64,000 nt of DNA from Flammeovirgaceae bacterium UBA7330 (GTDB lineage: Bacteria; Bacteroidota; Bacteroidia; Cytophagales; Cyclobacteriaceae): NCBI GenBank assembly GCA_002471275.1, contig DKPQ01000012.1, forward strand, positions 124,001 through 188,000. The letters run 5' to 3'. Position 1 is the stretch's first letter. Every line of letters begins with the position of its first letter. Both the position numbers and the translations under genes were made by a program. The notes under the pieces are model-generated. The model had not been told where the DNA came from, ran no database searches, and saw only the letters and a program-made list of their open reading frames with translations. Positions 25,576 to 34,513 of the stretch are shown piece after piece.

Positions 25576-28500
25576 TTAAACGTGCTGATTTTTATAGTTA
25601 GAGGGGGTTTCTCCATACAGCTTTTGAAAGCATTTACTGAAGTACTTAGGATCCGTAAAGCCAACCTCCTGGCTGATTCTGTTGATGGGTATATCGGATT
25701 TCATCAAAAGCTTTGCAGCTTTTTTCAGGCGGATGGTCCTGATAAATTCAACAATGTTAAGGTCAGTAAGTGCCATGACTTTTTTGTAGAGCACCGAATG
25801 AGACATGCCCACTTCTCTGGCTATCAATTCTACTTTGAGTTCACTGTTAGCGATGTTTTTTTCAATGATCCCAATGACTTTATTGAGGAATTCCTCATCA
25901 GGGTGGGTGATGCTGATGTCTACCGGCAGCAGGTTCGATTCTTTGGCAAATCTTTCCCGTAGCTTTTTTCTGGAGTCAATCAGATTCTGAACCCTAAGTT
26001 TTAGTATTTTCTCATCAAAAGGTTTGTTGATAAAGTCATCAGCTCCTGTTTCCAGACCTTTGCTGTGAAACAAAACCGAATTTCGTGCCGTGAGCAGGAT
26101 CACCGGTATATGACTGGTCCTAATATCCGTTTTTATCTGTCTGCAAAACTCCAGGCCATCTATCTCAGGCATCATTATATCGCTAATAATCAGATCGGGG
26201 ATATTTGAAAATGCCTTTACTAATCCATTTTTCCCATTCTGAGCAGTAATCAAATTGAAATCCTTTTCGAAAATTTCTTTCAGATAATAGACGATATCCG
26301 GATTGTCATCTACGATGAGTAAAGTTGGTAATGCCTCGTTTACAGGCGCCAGGATATCATTTGAGAATACCTTTTGGATGTTAGTTATTTTTGTGTCTTT
26401 GTCTCTGCGATAGTGATCTTCATGTTCGCTGGGTTTAAAGTCCTGCAGGATGTCAACGTCTGACAGGTGAGAACGCCCCATAGGGATCCATACATGAAAA
26501 GTGGTGCCTTCATGCACCTTGCTTTCAACCATGATACACCCGTGATGCAGTTCCACATAGTTTTTGACAATCTCAAGTCCTATTCCTGTGCCAATGGTGT
26601 TCAGGGATTGAACATTACGGGCCTGGTAATATCTCTCGAAAATCCTGGTAAGTTGATCCTCCGGTATACCAATACCCGAATCTGCTATCCTGATCTGGAT
26701 CACTTTTTCGACCTGGTCCGGAAGTTCTCCGTGTACGGCTTTGGGTGAATCTGATTTTGCTAAAAACAAATGCTTAGCCTGACTTACTGAAGTTGATTTC
26801 ACACCCAGACTCACTTCGCCTTCCTGGGGAGTGAACTTAAATGCATTGGAAAGTAGATTGACAATAATGATCTCCAGTTTGTCACGGTCATAATAAGCTT
26901 CTATATAATCATCCTCATTAGTGACCCTAAAGTCTACTTGATTCATTTCTGCGAGCTGCTTAAATGCCAAACAGATCTCCGCCAGAAATTGAATGATGTC
27001 ACCCTTAGCAGCTTTCAATTTGAGGTTCTCAATTTCATACTTTCTGAAATTCATCAGTTGGTTGGTCAACTTATGCAGCCTTTGCGCCTGAGCATGCATC
27101 AACTGAAGGTTTTTCAATACCCGGTTATTGACATCCTTCGAATTGATAATTCTATCTAAGGGACCCAAAATCAGCGTAAGTGGTGTCCGTAATTCATGAC
27201 TCAGGGTAGTAAAGAATTGAAATTTCTCACGATTCAACTGGTTGTCTCGCTCATGCTTGTACTTTTCCAGTTCCAGGTGACTTTTCATTCTGGCCCGGTT
27301 GTTTAGCTCTTTCTGGAATAAGTAAAGCAGCCCACCGAATGCAAGAAGATAAATGATATTGGCCCAGGTAGTTTTCCACCATGGAGGTAGCACATGGATG
27401 ATTAAAGAGGCTTCTTCATTCCACGTATTTAAATCTTTCCCTGCCTTGATCCTGAAGGTATAGGTGCCCTTCTCCAGGTTGGTGTAGGTAGCAGTTCTGT
27501 TTTTGGATCGGGTATTGATCCAGTCCTTATCGAAGCCATCCAGCTTATAAGCAAAGTGTATGTCATTGGGATTTGTGGTATTTAAAGCACCAAACTCTAA
27601 CGATATATAAGATTCATTGTGAGTCAAAGTGATCGATTCCATATACCTGATACTTCTATCCAGCACAAAATGTTTGTTGATGGTATCCCCAATGTGGATT
27701 GGTTCATGGTTAATAACAAGCTCCTTTAAATAAGCCTGGTAGTTTGACTTGAGCGATAGCAAACTATCCGGATGGAAGACAGTGATACCATCAAAACCTC
27801 CAAAATAAATCTCCCCCGAATCATCCTGATAATATGAGTCCCAGGTCAGCGAATTTGAGAGCAAACCATCCGATTCATAATAGTTTGTGAAGTGATTGGT
27901 CGTCGGATCAAGTTTTCCGATCCCATTTGCAGTGCTTACCCAGATAAAACTATTTTGATCTTCAAGTATGGCATAAACCTGATTAGAGGGTGCGCCTGTA
28001 GTTTCATCATACCTTTTAAAGGTATAGCTATCTCCTGAGCCACTCATTTTGATCAGCCCATTTAAGTTTGATGCCAGCCAGTATTGCCCTTTCGAATCTT
28101 TGAAAATATTGATAAGTCTATTGTCGAGAAGTTTGCCCGCTTCGTCCCTGATCGTATCAAGAATTAACAATTCGTCACTGGAACCATTTCCTGAAAGCAA
28201 GGGGTCCGCATTGATGGTCAACCTGGCTACTCCGCTATTCCAAGTGGCCAGCCAGAATACATTAGGCGGTTCATAAATGACAGCCTGTACATTAATGGAC
28301 TTCAGTAAACTTTCCTGATTTTTGAAGCTCCCATAGTGAGTAATACTTTCAGTCCTTTTGTCATACAAGTACATACCATGATTAGTAGAAACCCAAACTC
28401 TTCCAGCGATGTCTTCTGTGAATTCATGGATTTCAATGTTCTTCAACTCGGGCATGTTGGAAAAAACCGGCTGGTTGGATTGTAGGATATTATCAGAATA

Positions 28501-29778
28501 ATTGAGTCCGTCCTCAAATGTTCCGATCCACATCCGATCCCCTTTGTCAATATAAATGGCAGTGATGTAGTTAGAATTGAGGGATGACGGATCATCCGGG
28601 TTGGTTTCAAAAGTTTGAATCTTTTGTCTTGGACCTGAGATCTTTGAGAGACCATTGCTAACTGTGCCCACCCATAAATTGTCATTTTTATCTCTAAGCA
28701 GTGACCTTACAATTTTCTTTCCCCGACCGGTCGACCCCTCAATGATGTTGTTGATCCTTCGGAATTTATTGACATTGGTATTGATAATTGTGACCCCTTC
28801 GGTTTCATAGGTGACTACAACATACCCTGTTTTATTGCCATAAATACCCCTGATTTTTTCATCCAATAGACCATACTCTTCTTTTTGGTTGTGCACTAAT
28901 CTTTTGACGGTCCCTACATTTGTATCTAAAATGTAGATTGAATTATTTATACCAATCCATAAGTTGTTTTTATGGTCAAGATACAGACAGCTAACCGGCT
29001 CATCGGACCAGCCTGGGCCTGGTGAAGATGAGAGATCAAATAAGTCTTCCAAATGGTAAAACTTATTTTCTGATATTTTAAAAAGCAGGATCCCATCATT
29101 CGTCCCCACCCAAATAAAATCCGATGAACCAGCTACAATGGCCGAAATTGAGACGCCGTGACCAAAAGATTTTATTTCTCTTTTGAACGGTTCATATCTT
29201 TTTAAGCCCTGGCTACCTATCCATAAAACATTTCTTTCCTTATCAAAAATGGTTTGTCCAAACATGTCCCCCGGATGCCTTTCTACTTTTTTAGTGTCTG
29301 GATCAATCTTATTCAGTCCATTTTGAGTGTTTAACCAGATGAATCCTTCATTGTCTTCGACTATTATTCGATTGCTTCGGGGTATCCTGTTTGTAGAAAT
29401 AGAGGTATCATCGGTCGAGTCGTGCCTGAATTTATAAAACGACTGATATCTCTTGTCATAAATATTAAGGCCATTGTTATAGGTACCTACCCAGATATAG
29501 CCGTGGCTATCCTCAAAAAGTGACGTCACAAAATCCTCAGAGATGGTGGTTTCTAACTGGGAATTGTGATAATGGGGTGTAATGCTATAGCCATCGTACT
29601 TATATAACCCGGTAGTCGTACCAATCCAGTTGAACCCATCAGCGTCAATCAGTACCCCTTCGATTTGTTCATAAATAATATCCTCCTCAAAGTCATTCTT
29701 TTCAAAGTTTAACAGAGGTTCCTGGGCTATCACGGGTACAACCAGACATAAATAGATTGCTGATACTAAACGACGCAT
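25576..29778 (-). CDS. Hybrid two-component system regulator (sensor, kinase, receiver, AraC output)
   Basis: 1400 residues. Signal peptide (ends near IAQ, residue 19), then two seven-bladed propellers of reg_prop repeats (about 30-700; e.g. LFEDSHGYIWVGTYNNGLNIY), Y_Y_Y domain at about 735-795, transmembrane helix at about 803-821, HisKA with His861 in SHELRTPLTL, HATPase_c with N, G1 and G2 boxes (NLLSNAFKFT, DSGIGIPEDQ, GTGIGLEIV), receiver with Asp1200 (ISDIMMPEIDG), and AraC-type helix-turn-helix at about 1300-1400. The sensor binds an oligosaccharide in the periplasm and the single polypeptide carries the signal to DNA. It lies upstream of, and in line with, the mini-gene/susC/susD unit, which is its likely target. 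Confidence 0.95.
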   Translation of the reverse strand: MRRLVSAIYLCLVVPVIAQEPLLNFEKNDFEEDIIYEQIEGVLIDADGFNWIGTTTGLYKYDGYSITPHYHNSQLETTISEDFVTSLFEDSHGYIWVGTYNNGLNIYDKRYQSFYKFRHDSTDDTSISTNRIPRSNRIIVEDNEGFIWLNTQNGLNKIDPDTKKVERHPGDMFGQTIFDKERNVLWIGSQGLKRYEPFKREIKSFGHGVSISAIVAGSSDFIWVGTNDGILLFKISENKFYHLEDLFDLSSSPGPGWSDEPVSCLYLDHKNNLWIGINNSIYILDTNVGTVKRLVHNQKEEYGLLDEKIRGIYGNKTGYVVVTYETEGVTIINTNVNKFRRINNIIEGSTGRGKKIVRSLLRDKNDNLWVGTVSNGLSKISGPRQKIQTFETNPDDPSSLNSNYITAIYIDKGDRMWIGTFEDGLNYSDNILQSNQPVFSNMPELKNIEIHEFTEDIAGRVWVSTNHGMYLYDKRTESITHYGSFKNQESLLKSINVQAVIYEPPNVFWLATWNSGVARLTINADPLLSGNGSSDELLILDTIRDEAGKLLDNRLINIFKDSKGQYWLASNLNGLIKMSGSGDSYTFKRYDETTGAPSNQVYAILEDQNSFIWVSTANGIGKLDPTTNHFTNYYESDGLLSNSLTWDSYYQDDSGEIYFGGFDGITVFHPDSLLSLKSNYQAYLKELVINHEPIHIGDTINKHFVLDRSIRYMESITLTHNESYISLEFGALNTTNPNDIHFAYKLDGFDKDWINTRSKNRTATYTNLEKGTYTFRIKAGKDLNTWNEEASLIIHVLPPWWKTTWANIIYLLAFGGLLYLFQKELNNRARMKSHLELEKYKHERDNQLNREKFQFFTTLSHELRTPLTLILGPLDRIINSKDVNNRVLKNLQLMHAQAQRLHKLTNQLMNFRKYEIENLKLKAAKGDIIQFLAEICLAFKQLAEMNQVDFRVTNEDDYIEAYYDRDKLEIIIVNLLSNAFKFTPQEGEVSLGVKSTSVSQAKHLFLAKSDSPKAVHGELPDQVEKVIQIRIADSGIGIPEDQLTRIFERYYQARNVQSLNTIGTGIGLEIVKNYVELHHGCIMVESKVHEGTTFHVWIPMGRSHLSDVDILQDFKPSEHEDHYRRDKDTKITNIQKVFSNDILAPVNEALPTLLIVDDNPDIVYYLKEIFEKDFNLITAQNGKNGLVKAFSNIPDLIISDIMMPEIDGLEFCRQIKTDIRTSHIPVILLTARNSVLFHSKGLETGADDFINKPFDEKILKLRVQNLIDSRKKLRERFAKESNLLPVDISITHPDEEFLNKVIGIIEKNIANSELKVELIAREVGMSHSVLYKKVMALTDLNIVEFIRTIRLKKAAKLLMKSDIPINRISQEVGFTDPKYFSKCFQKLYGETPSNYKNQHV

Positions 29779-30207
29779 AAATCTTTAGATCATCCTCTTA
29801 AGATACCATATAAATATACATTTGTTTGACCCTGACAATCAACTTATTAAGAAATACAGCTCTGTTGTCATTTTTGCAGGAGTCACTTCTCTCCAATCTC
29901 AGTCTAAATTCACTCATGTTCTGAAATTTTAAAAGTGTGTTCTTATTGAATTGAGTAGTTATTTGTAAATATATACTTTAAAGGTGCTGTATTACACCTC
30001 GGTAGCAGGTAATGATCGTTACCACGAAACCATACTGAACTTCGTTTTCCTTCTTCATAGCAGGTGAAGATATTTGTGGAATTCATTTGGCTCAAACCTA
30101 TTTAGTCACTAATCAATGTATTCGTGGCTCTAAAAAAAGCTTCAAGAAATCCTCTAAAGAGTAGGCTTAGGTATCACTTTAAACCAAACACCCCTTAACT
30201 TAGCTCC
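29779..30207. other. Intergenic region between divergent regulator and xerD
   Basis: 429 bp, AT-rich, with no open frame of useful size, no clear terminator and no repeat that I can support. It must hold the promoters of the hybrid regulator (leftward) and xerD (rightward). Confidence 0.5.
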
Positions 30208-31107
30208 GTGAGCTGGGACATCTATATCAAGCAATTCAGAAACTATCTTAAGCTCGAGCGTTCACTTTCAGACAACTCCATTGAGGCCTATGCCAGAGAT
30301 GTCACAAAGTTGAAAGAGTTTTTTGAGATCAGGAAAAAGGAAATCACTCCGCTCAAGGTTACTCAGCAAGACCTTATCGACTTTCTGGAGTTCATCGGAG
30401 AGCTGGGACTGTCCGCCTACTCACATGCCCGGATCCTATCCGGCATCAAGGCATTTTACCGCTTCATGGTCTATGAACAACTCATGGACAACGACCCCTC
30501 GGAGCTGCTGGAAGCCCCCAAGCTGGGCAGAAAACTCCCCGATACCCTGGAATTTCATGAAATCGAAGCACTTTTAGCTGCCATCGACCTGTCTACCCCC
30601 GAAGGCACACGCAATCGGGCCATGTTGGAAACCCTGTACAGCTCCGGTCTCCGGGTATCCGAGCTGACAGACCTCAAAATGAGCAACATCTACGAAGACA
30701 TTGGCTTTATCCGGGTGGTCGGAAAAGGAAACAAAGAACGACTGGTACCCATAGGAAGAGAGGCCCTAAAACACATCAAAATCTACCGGGACCAGGTCCG
30801 GGTGCACGTCCCTATTAAACGGGGCCAGGAAGATTTCCTGTTTCTCAACAAACGTGGCAGCAGTCTTTCCCGGGTGATGATATTTATGATCATCAAAAAC
30901 CTGGCAGCCAAGATCGGATTGAAAAAGACCATTAGCCCACATACCTTCAGGCATTCTTTTGCCACACATTTGATTGAAGGGGGTGCCGACCTCCGGGCGG
31001 TACAGGAAATGCTCGGACATGAATCTATTACCACCACAGAGATCTATACCCACCTGGATCGGGATTACCTAAAACAGGTGATCAGGGACTTCCATCCCCG
31101 GAATTAA
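30208..31107 (+). CDS. xerD: Tyrosine recombinase XerD
   Basis: 299 residues, usual length, starting at GTG. N-terminal SAM-like core-binding domain (1-105) and catalytic domain with the full active-site set: Arg149 (SGLRVSEL), Lys173 (VGKGNKER), His245-x-x-Arg248 (PHTFRHSF), His271 (LGHESITT) and nucleophile Tyr280 (EIYTHLD). It acts with XerC or as a homotypic pair at dif to resolve chromosome dimers, together with FtsK. No mobile-element genes adjoin it, so the housekeeping role fits better than an integrase. It converges with the tricorn-like gene with 17 bp between stops. Confidence 0.93.
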   Translation: MSWDIYIKQFRNYLKLERSLSDNSIEAYARDVTKLKEFFEIRKKEITPLKVTQQDLIDFLEFIGELGLSAYSHARILSGIKAFYRFMVYEQLMDNDPSELLEAPKLGRKLPDTLEFHEIEALLAAIDLSTPEGTRNRAMLETLYSSGLRVSELTDLKMSNIYEDIGFIRVVGKGNKERLVPIGREALKHIKIYRDQVRVHVPIKRGQEDFLFLNKRGSSLSRVMIFMIIKNLAAKIGLKKTISPHTFRHSFATHLIEGGADLRAVQEMLGHESITTTEIYTHLDRDYLKQVIRDFHPRN

Positions 31108-31124
31108 TATGTTCAGATTTTAAG

Positions 31125-34100
31125 TTATCGACGTTCCTTCTGTGGAGGATCAGGAAGCCCCTGATAATTCTCAAGCTCTGCCTTTATCCACTCAATGGCT
31201 TTTAGCAATTGGTCATCATTCCCTTTGGCCAGTTCACCAGGATTTTCGTCAACCGGTATGTCCGGGGGAACTCCGTAACCTTCTCTGAACCAGTCACCGT
31301 CCGGGTTGTACATTCTAAATGTTGGGACTGTCACCATGCCTCCGTCTACCAATGCAGGCACCCCCGAGATACCAATGAGACCACCCCAGGTTCGTGTACC
31401 GACTAAAGGACCTAACTCAGCTTTCTTGAAATAATCAGGAAACGCATCTCCACCTGAGCCACTCCACCCATTGATCAGCATGACCTTAGGACCAAAATTA
31501 GCAACTGGTGGCCACTGCCAGGTAGCCCCATCGCGGACGTCCCAAAAGGCCAGCGGCTTACGGTTAATCAACTCTATGAATCGGTCAGGAATTTGTCCAC
31601 CGCTATTGAAGCGTTCGTCAATGATCAGGGCATCTTTATGGAACTGGGCCATAAACTGCCGGATCAGTTCATTCTGTCCATCCAACCCTGTGCTACGAAC
31701 ATAGATATATCCAGCTCGTCCTTCGGTGGCCTTATCCACGATCAATCTATTTGATTCAATCCAATTTAAATGACGTAATCGGCTTTCACTTTTCAGTGTT
31801 TTAACAAGGACTTTCCTGCTCCCAGTAGATGATGGAGTGCTGTTGACCGTCAGCTCAACCGTTTTATCAGCAAGTCCCTGGAATGCAGCATATGGCTCTT
31901 GTGCAATTGAAAGTGGGATCCCATTAACGGCCAAAACATGATCTCCGACTTTCACGTCTACTCCGGGCTCGCTCAATGGAGAGCGTGTATCAACATCCCA
32001 TTTCGCACCTTCTATGATTTTCTTGATCCTGTAATAGCCATTTGAAATCTCCCAATCTACTCCAAGATAACCGATGTTTACATTTTTAGTATCCTCCGTA
32101 TCGCCTCCTCCGCGATAGGTATGCGAAGCATTCAATTCCCCAATCATTTCACCAAGCACAAAATTTACATCCCATCGGGTCACACATTGATCTATCAGTT
32201 GGACATATTTATCTCCAATGGCTTTCCAGTCCAGCCCATGCATTTCTTCATCGTAGAAATAATCGCGTTCCAATCTCCAGGCATCCCAAAAAATCTGTTT
32301 CCATTCATTCTTTGGATTTATATAGGCTACCATTCCACTAAGATCAGTTGTCTTGCTCATATCCTGATCCGCCTCAATGTCTACTACACTTAATTTACCT
32401 TTCTCCATGGCTGCCAATTTTTTACCATCGGCAGATAACTCGATTCCATCCGCATTACCGAGGATCTTTTTTACCTCTCGCTCTTCCAGATCGAAGTATT
32501 TGACAGGATGATCACCTTCTACTCCAGCCCGAGGTGCTTCATGGAATACCACCTTCCCGGAGACAGCTTCCAGTGTATGGTAATTACTTGCTGGTACCGG
32601 CAGCAAAACAATACGTGATTCAAATCCATCAAAGTCAATTTTGACATCCTTCTCTTCCTCCTCTTGCTCTTCTTCTTTCTTTTTATCCTTCTTTTTCTTG
32701 CTCTCTTCTTTCTTATCTTCTTCCGCAATACTCACTGAGTCATTTTTAAGCTTGAGTGGACTTTCAGCCTCTCGGGTCAGTGTTGCTGCAGCAATCATTG
32801 TGCTATTGGGATATATGAAAGTATTGTCCAGGTCCGAGTACACCGGATCAAAATTTCTATTGGTTAGGAAATACAGATATTTACCGTCAGGATCAAATGT
32901 GGGGCTATACTCATTATAATAATCGCTCGTTACCTGCCTTTTGGTTTTTGATTGGGTATCAAAAATATTGATCGAGCTGTTTCTATTGATGCTCTGGCTA
33001 ACGTAGGCAATCCATCTGCTATCTGCAGACCAGGAAAAAGTATGCTGTGACAGGCCACCATGGAATAGATAAAGACCCTTGTCAATTTTTACTGTTTGCC
33101 TGGTGGGAATGTCAAAATAGAACATGGTCATTGTCTGATCAATAAATGCAAGCTTTTTGCTATCCGGAGACCAAAAAACCGGATACCTGAAACCAGATGG
33201 ATAGGAAGTTAAAGTTTCTGATTTGCCAGCATTGAAATCATATAAGGTCAATTGATATTCACCGGTTGCATCACTCCAATACGCAATTTTTTTTCCATCA
33301 GGAGACCAGGACGGTGTACGTTCTGCTGCTCGATCCGACTGGGTCAGGTTTAAGGTAACTCCCTCCTCAGATGGGACTGAAAACATTTCACCTCTTGAAG
33401 ATATGATTAATCGCTTACCATCAGGTGAGATATCGAACCACTCCACTGATAGTTCCAATCGCTTCGTATTTAAAGCAAGCTGATCCGTGATGACCTTGAT
33501 ATCCACTTCAGCAGCAGTCCCGCTTTGAGTATTATAGACAAATAATTTTCCGCCTGCTTCAAAAACAATGTCGTCAGCTCCACAGGAAGCAAAATGGATA
33601 TCCCATTCATCAAAGTTGGTTAGCTGAGTGTTTTGTTCGGTCTGTAAATCATAAGCCCAAAGATTATATCTTGCATTGGGGCCATCATCTGAAATATAGT
33701 AGATCTTATTGTCGATCCACATGGGGTACTCATCGCTGGAAGGATTATCAGTGATGTTCTTTGAGCTATTGGATGCCAAATCATAAGTCCAGATATCGGG
33801 TGCCCAACCACCCTTGTATCGTTTCCATGTACGGCTAATTCTTGATTTAAAATTGAAAGCCAGCTGAGCACCATTAGGAGAGTAACTTCCCAGACTACCG
33901 TATGGAAGCGCAAGTTTTTTTGCCATGCCCCCGTTTACACTGATCTCAAAAAATTGATCAAATCGCTGCCGACCACTTTCTCTCGAAGAGGCAAACAAAA
34001 TACGCGAACCATCTGGTGACCAATCGACCACCTGATCCTTATCTCCATGCATGGTGAGTCTTTTGGGGCTTCCACCAGTGATGGGTATCGTGTATACGTT

Positions 34101-34364
34101 CCAATTGCCATCATAATTGGCGGTAAAAGCAATTGTCTGACCATCAGGTGAAAATTTAGGGAATTGTTCTTCGCCAGAAGGAGAGCTCAACCTGCTTGCG
34201 GTACCTCCGTCTTTTGAAACTATCCAGATATCTCCTGCATATACAAATGAAATATGCGTGGATGAAATATCGGGATACCTAAACATCCTGGCATCAATCT
34301 GTGCATTTACATAGAAAGCCATCAGGACTATCACTAAAGGCATGAAGAATCTTTTCATATCCAA
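31125..34364 (-). CDS. Tricorn-like S41 serine protease with TolB-type propellers
   Basis: 1079 residues. Signal peptide ends near VNAQ (residue 22). Two propellers (about 30-350 and 350-680) carry TolB-like motifs such as FPKFSPDGQTIAFTA and PSWSPDGKKIAYWSD. A very charged Lys/Glu linker lies at about 543-575. Then come the tricorn C1 region, a PDZ domain (about 790-875) and the S41 domain. Catalytic residues align with archaeal tricorn: His748 (NASHTYRGG) and Ser970 (GWSGSGGDAF). It is an exported protease that probably trims peptides, with the propellers gating access. Single gene, divergent from the Y_Y_Y sensor at 34514. Starting two codons later is equally possible. Confidence 0.93.
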   Translation of the reverse strand: MDMKRFFMPLVIVLMAFYVNAQIDARMFRYPDISSTHISFVYAGDIWIVSKDGGTASRLSSPSGEEQFPKFSPDGQTIAFTANYDGNWNVYTIPITGGSPKRLTMHGDKDQVVDWSPDGSRILFASSRESGRQRFDQFFEISVNGGMAKKLALPYGSLGSYSPNGAQLAFNFKSRISRTWKRYKGGWAPDIWTYDLASNSSKNITDNPSSDEYPMWIDNKIYYISDDGPNARYNLWAYDLQTEQNTQLTNFDEWDIHFASCGADDIVFEAGGKLFVYNTQSGTAAEVDIKVITDQLALNTKRLELSVEWFDISPDGKRLIISSRGEMFSVPSEEGVTLNLTQSDRAAERTPSWSPDGKKIAYWSDATGEYQLTLYDFNAGKSETLTSYPSGFRYPVFWSPDSKKLAFIDQTMTMFYFDIPTRQTVKIDKGLYLFHGGLSQHTFSWSADSRWIAYVSQSINRNSSINIFDTQSKTKRQVTSDYYNEYSPTFDPDGKYLYFLTNRNFDPVYSDLDNTFIYPNSTMIAAATLTREAESPLKLKNDSVSIAEEDKKEESKKKKDKKKEEEQEEEEKDVKIDFDGFESRIVLLPVPASNYHTLEAVSGKVVFHEAPRAGVEGDHPVKYFDLEEREVKKILGNADGIELSADGKKLAAMEKGKLSVVDIEADQDMSKTTDLSGMVAYINPKNEWKQIFWDAWRLERDYFYDEEMHGLDWKAIGDKYVQLIDQCVTRWDVNFVLGEMIGELNASHTYRGGGDTEDTKNVNIGYLGVDWEISNGYYRIKKIIEGAKWDVDTRSPLSEPGVDVKVGDHVLAVNGIPLSIAQEPYAAFQGLADKTVELTVNSTPSSTGSRKVLVKTLKSESRLRHLNWIESNRLIVDKATEGRAGYIYVRSTGLDGQNELIRQFMAQFHKDALIIDERFNSGGQIPDRFIELINRKPLAFWDVRDGATWQWPPVANFGPKVMLINGWSGSGGDAFPDYFKKAELGPLVGTRTWGGLIGISGVPALVDGGMVTVPTFRMYNPDGDWFREGYGVPPDIPVDENPGELAKGNDDQLLKAIEWIKAELENYQGLPDPPQKERR

Positions 34365-34513
34365 TTTTCTAATTTTATTAAATATAATTTCTTTTTAAAT
34401 CTCAATTGAAAATCAACGATTGGTTTGTTAGTTATTTTATATCTTCTACTTACTTAATTAACTTATATACCTCCAAATTGACCCGGGCATTTGTTCAACA
34501 TCTGCTTTTGACC

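Noticed and set aside
30208..31107. Phage or island integrase
   Set aside because: Length, full XerD-like motif set and absence of tRNA, att repeats or phage genes fit chromosomal XerD better.
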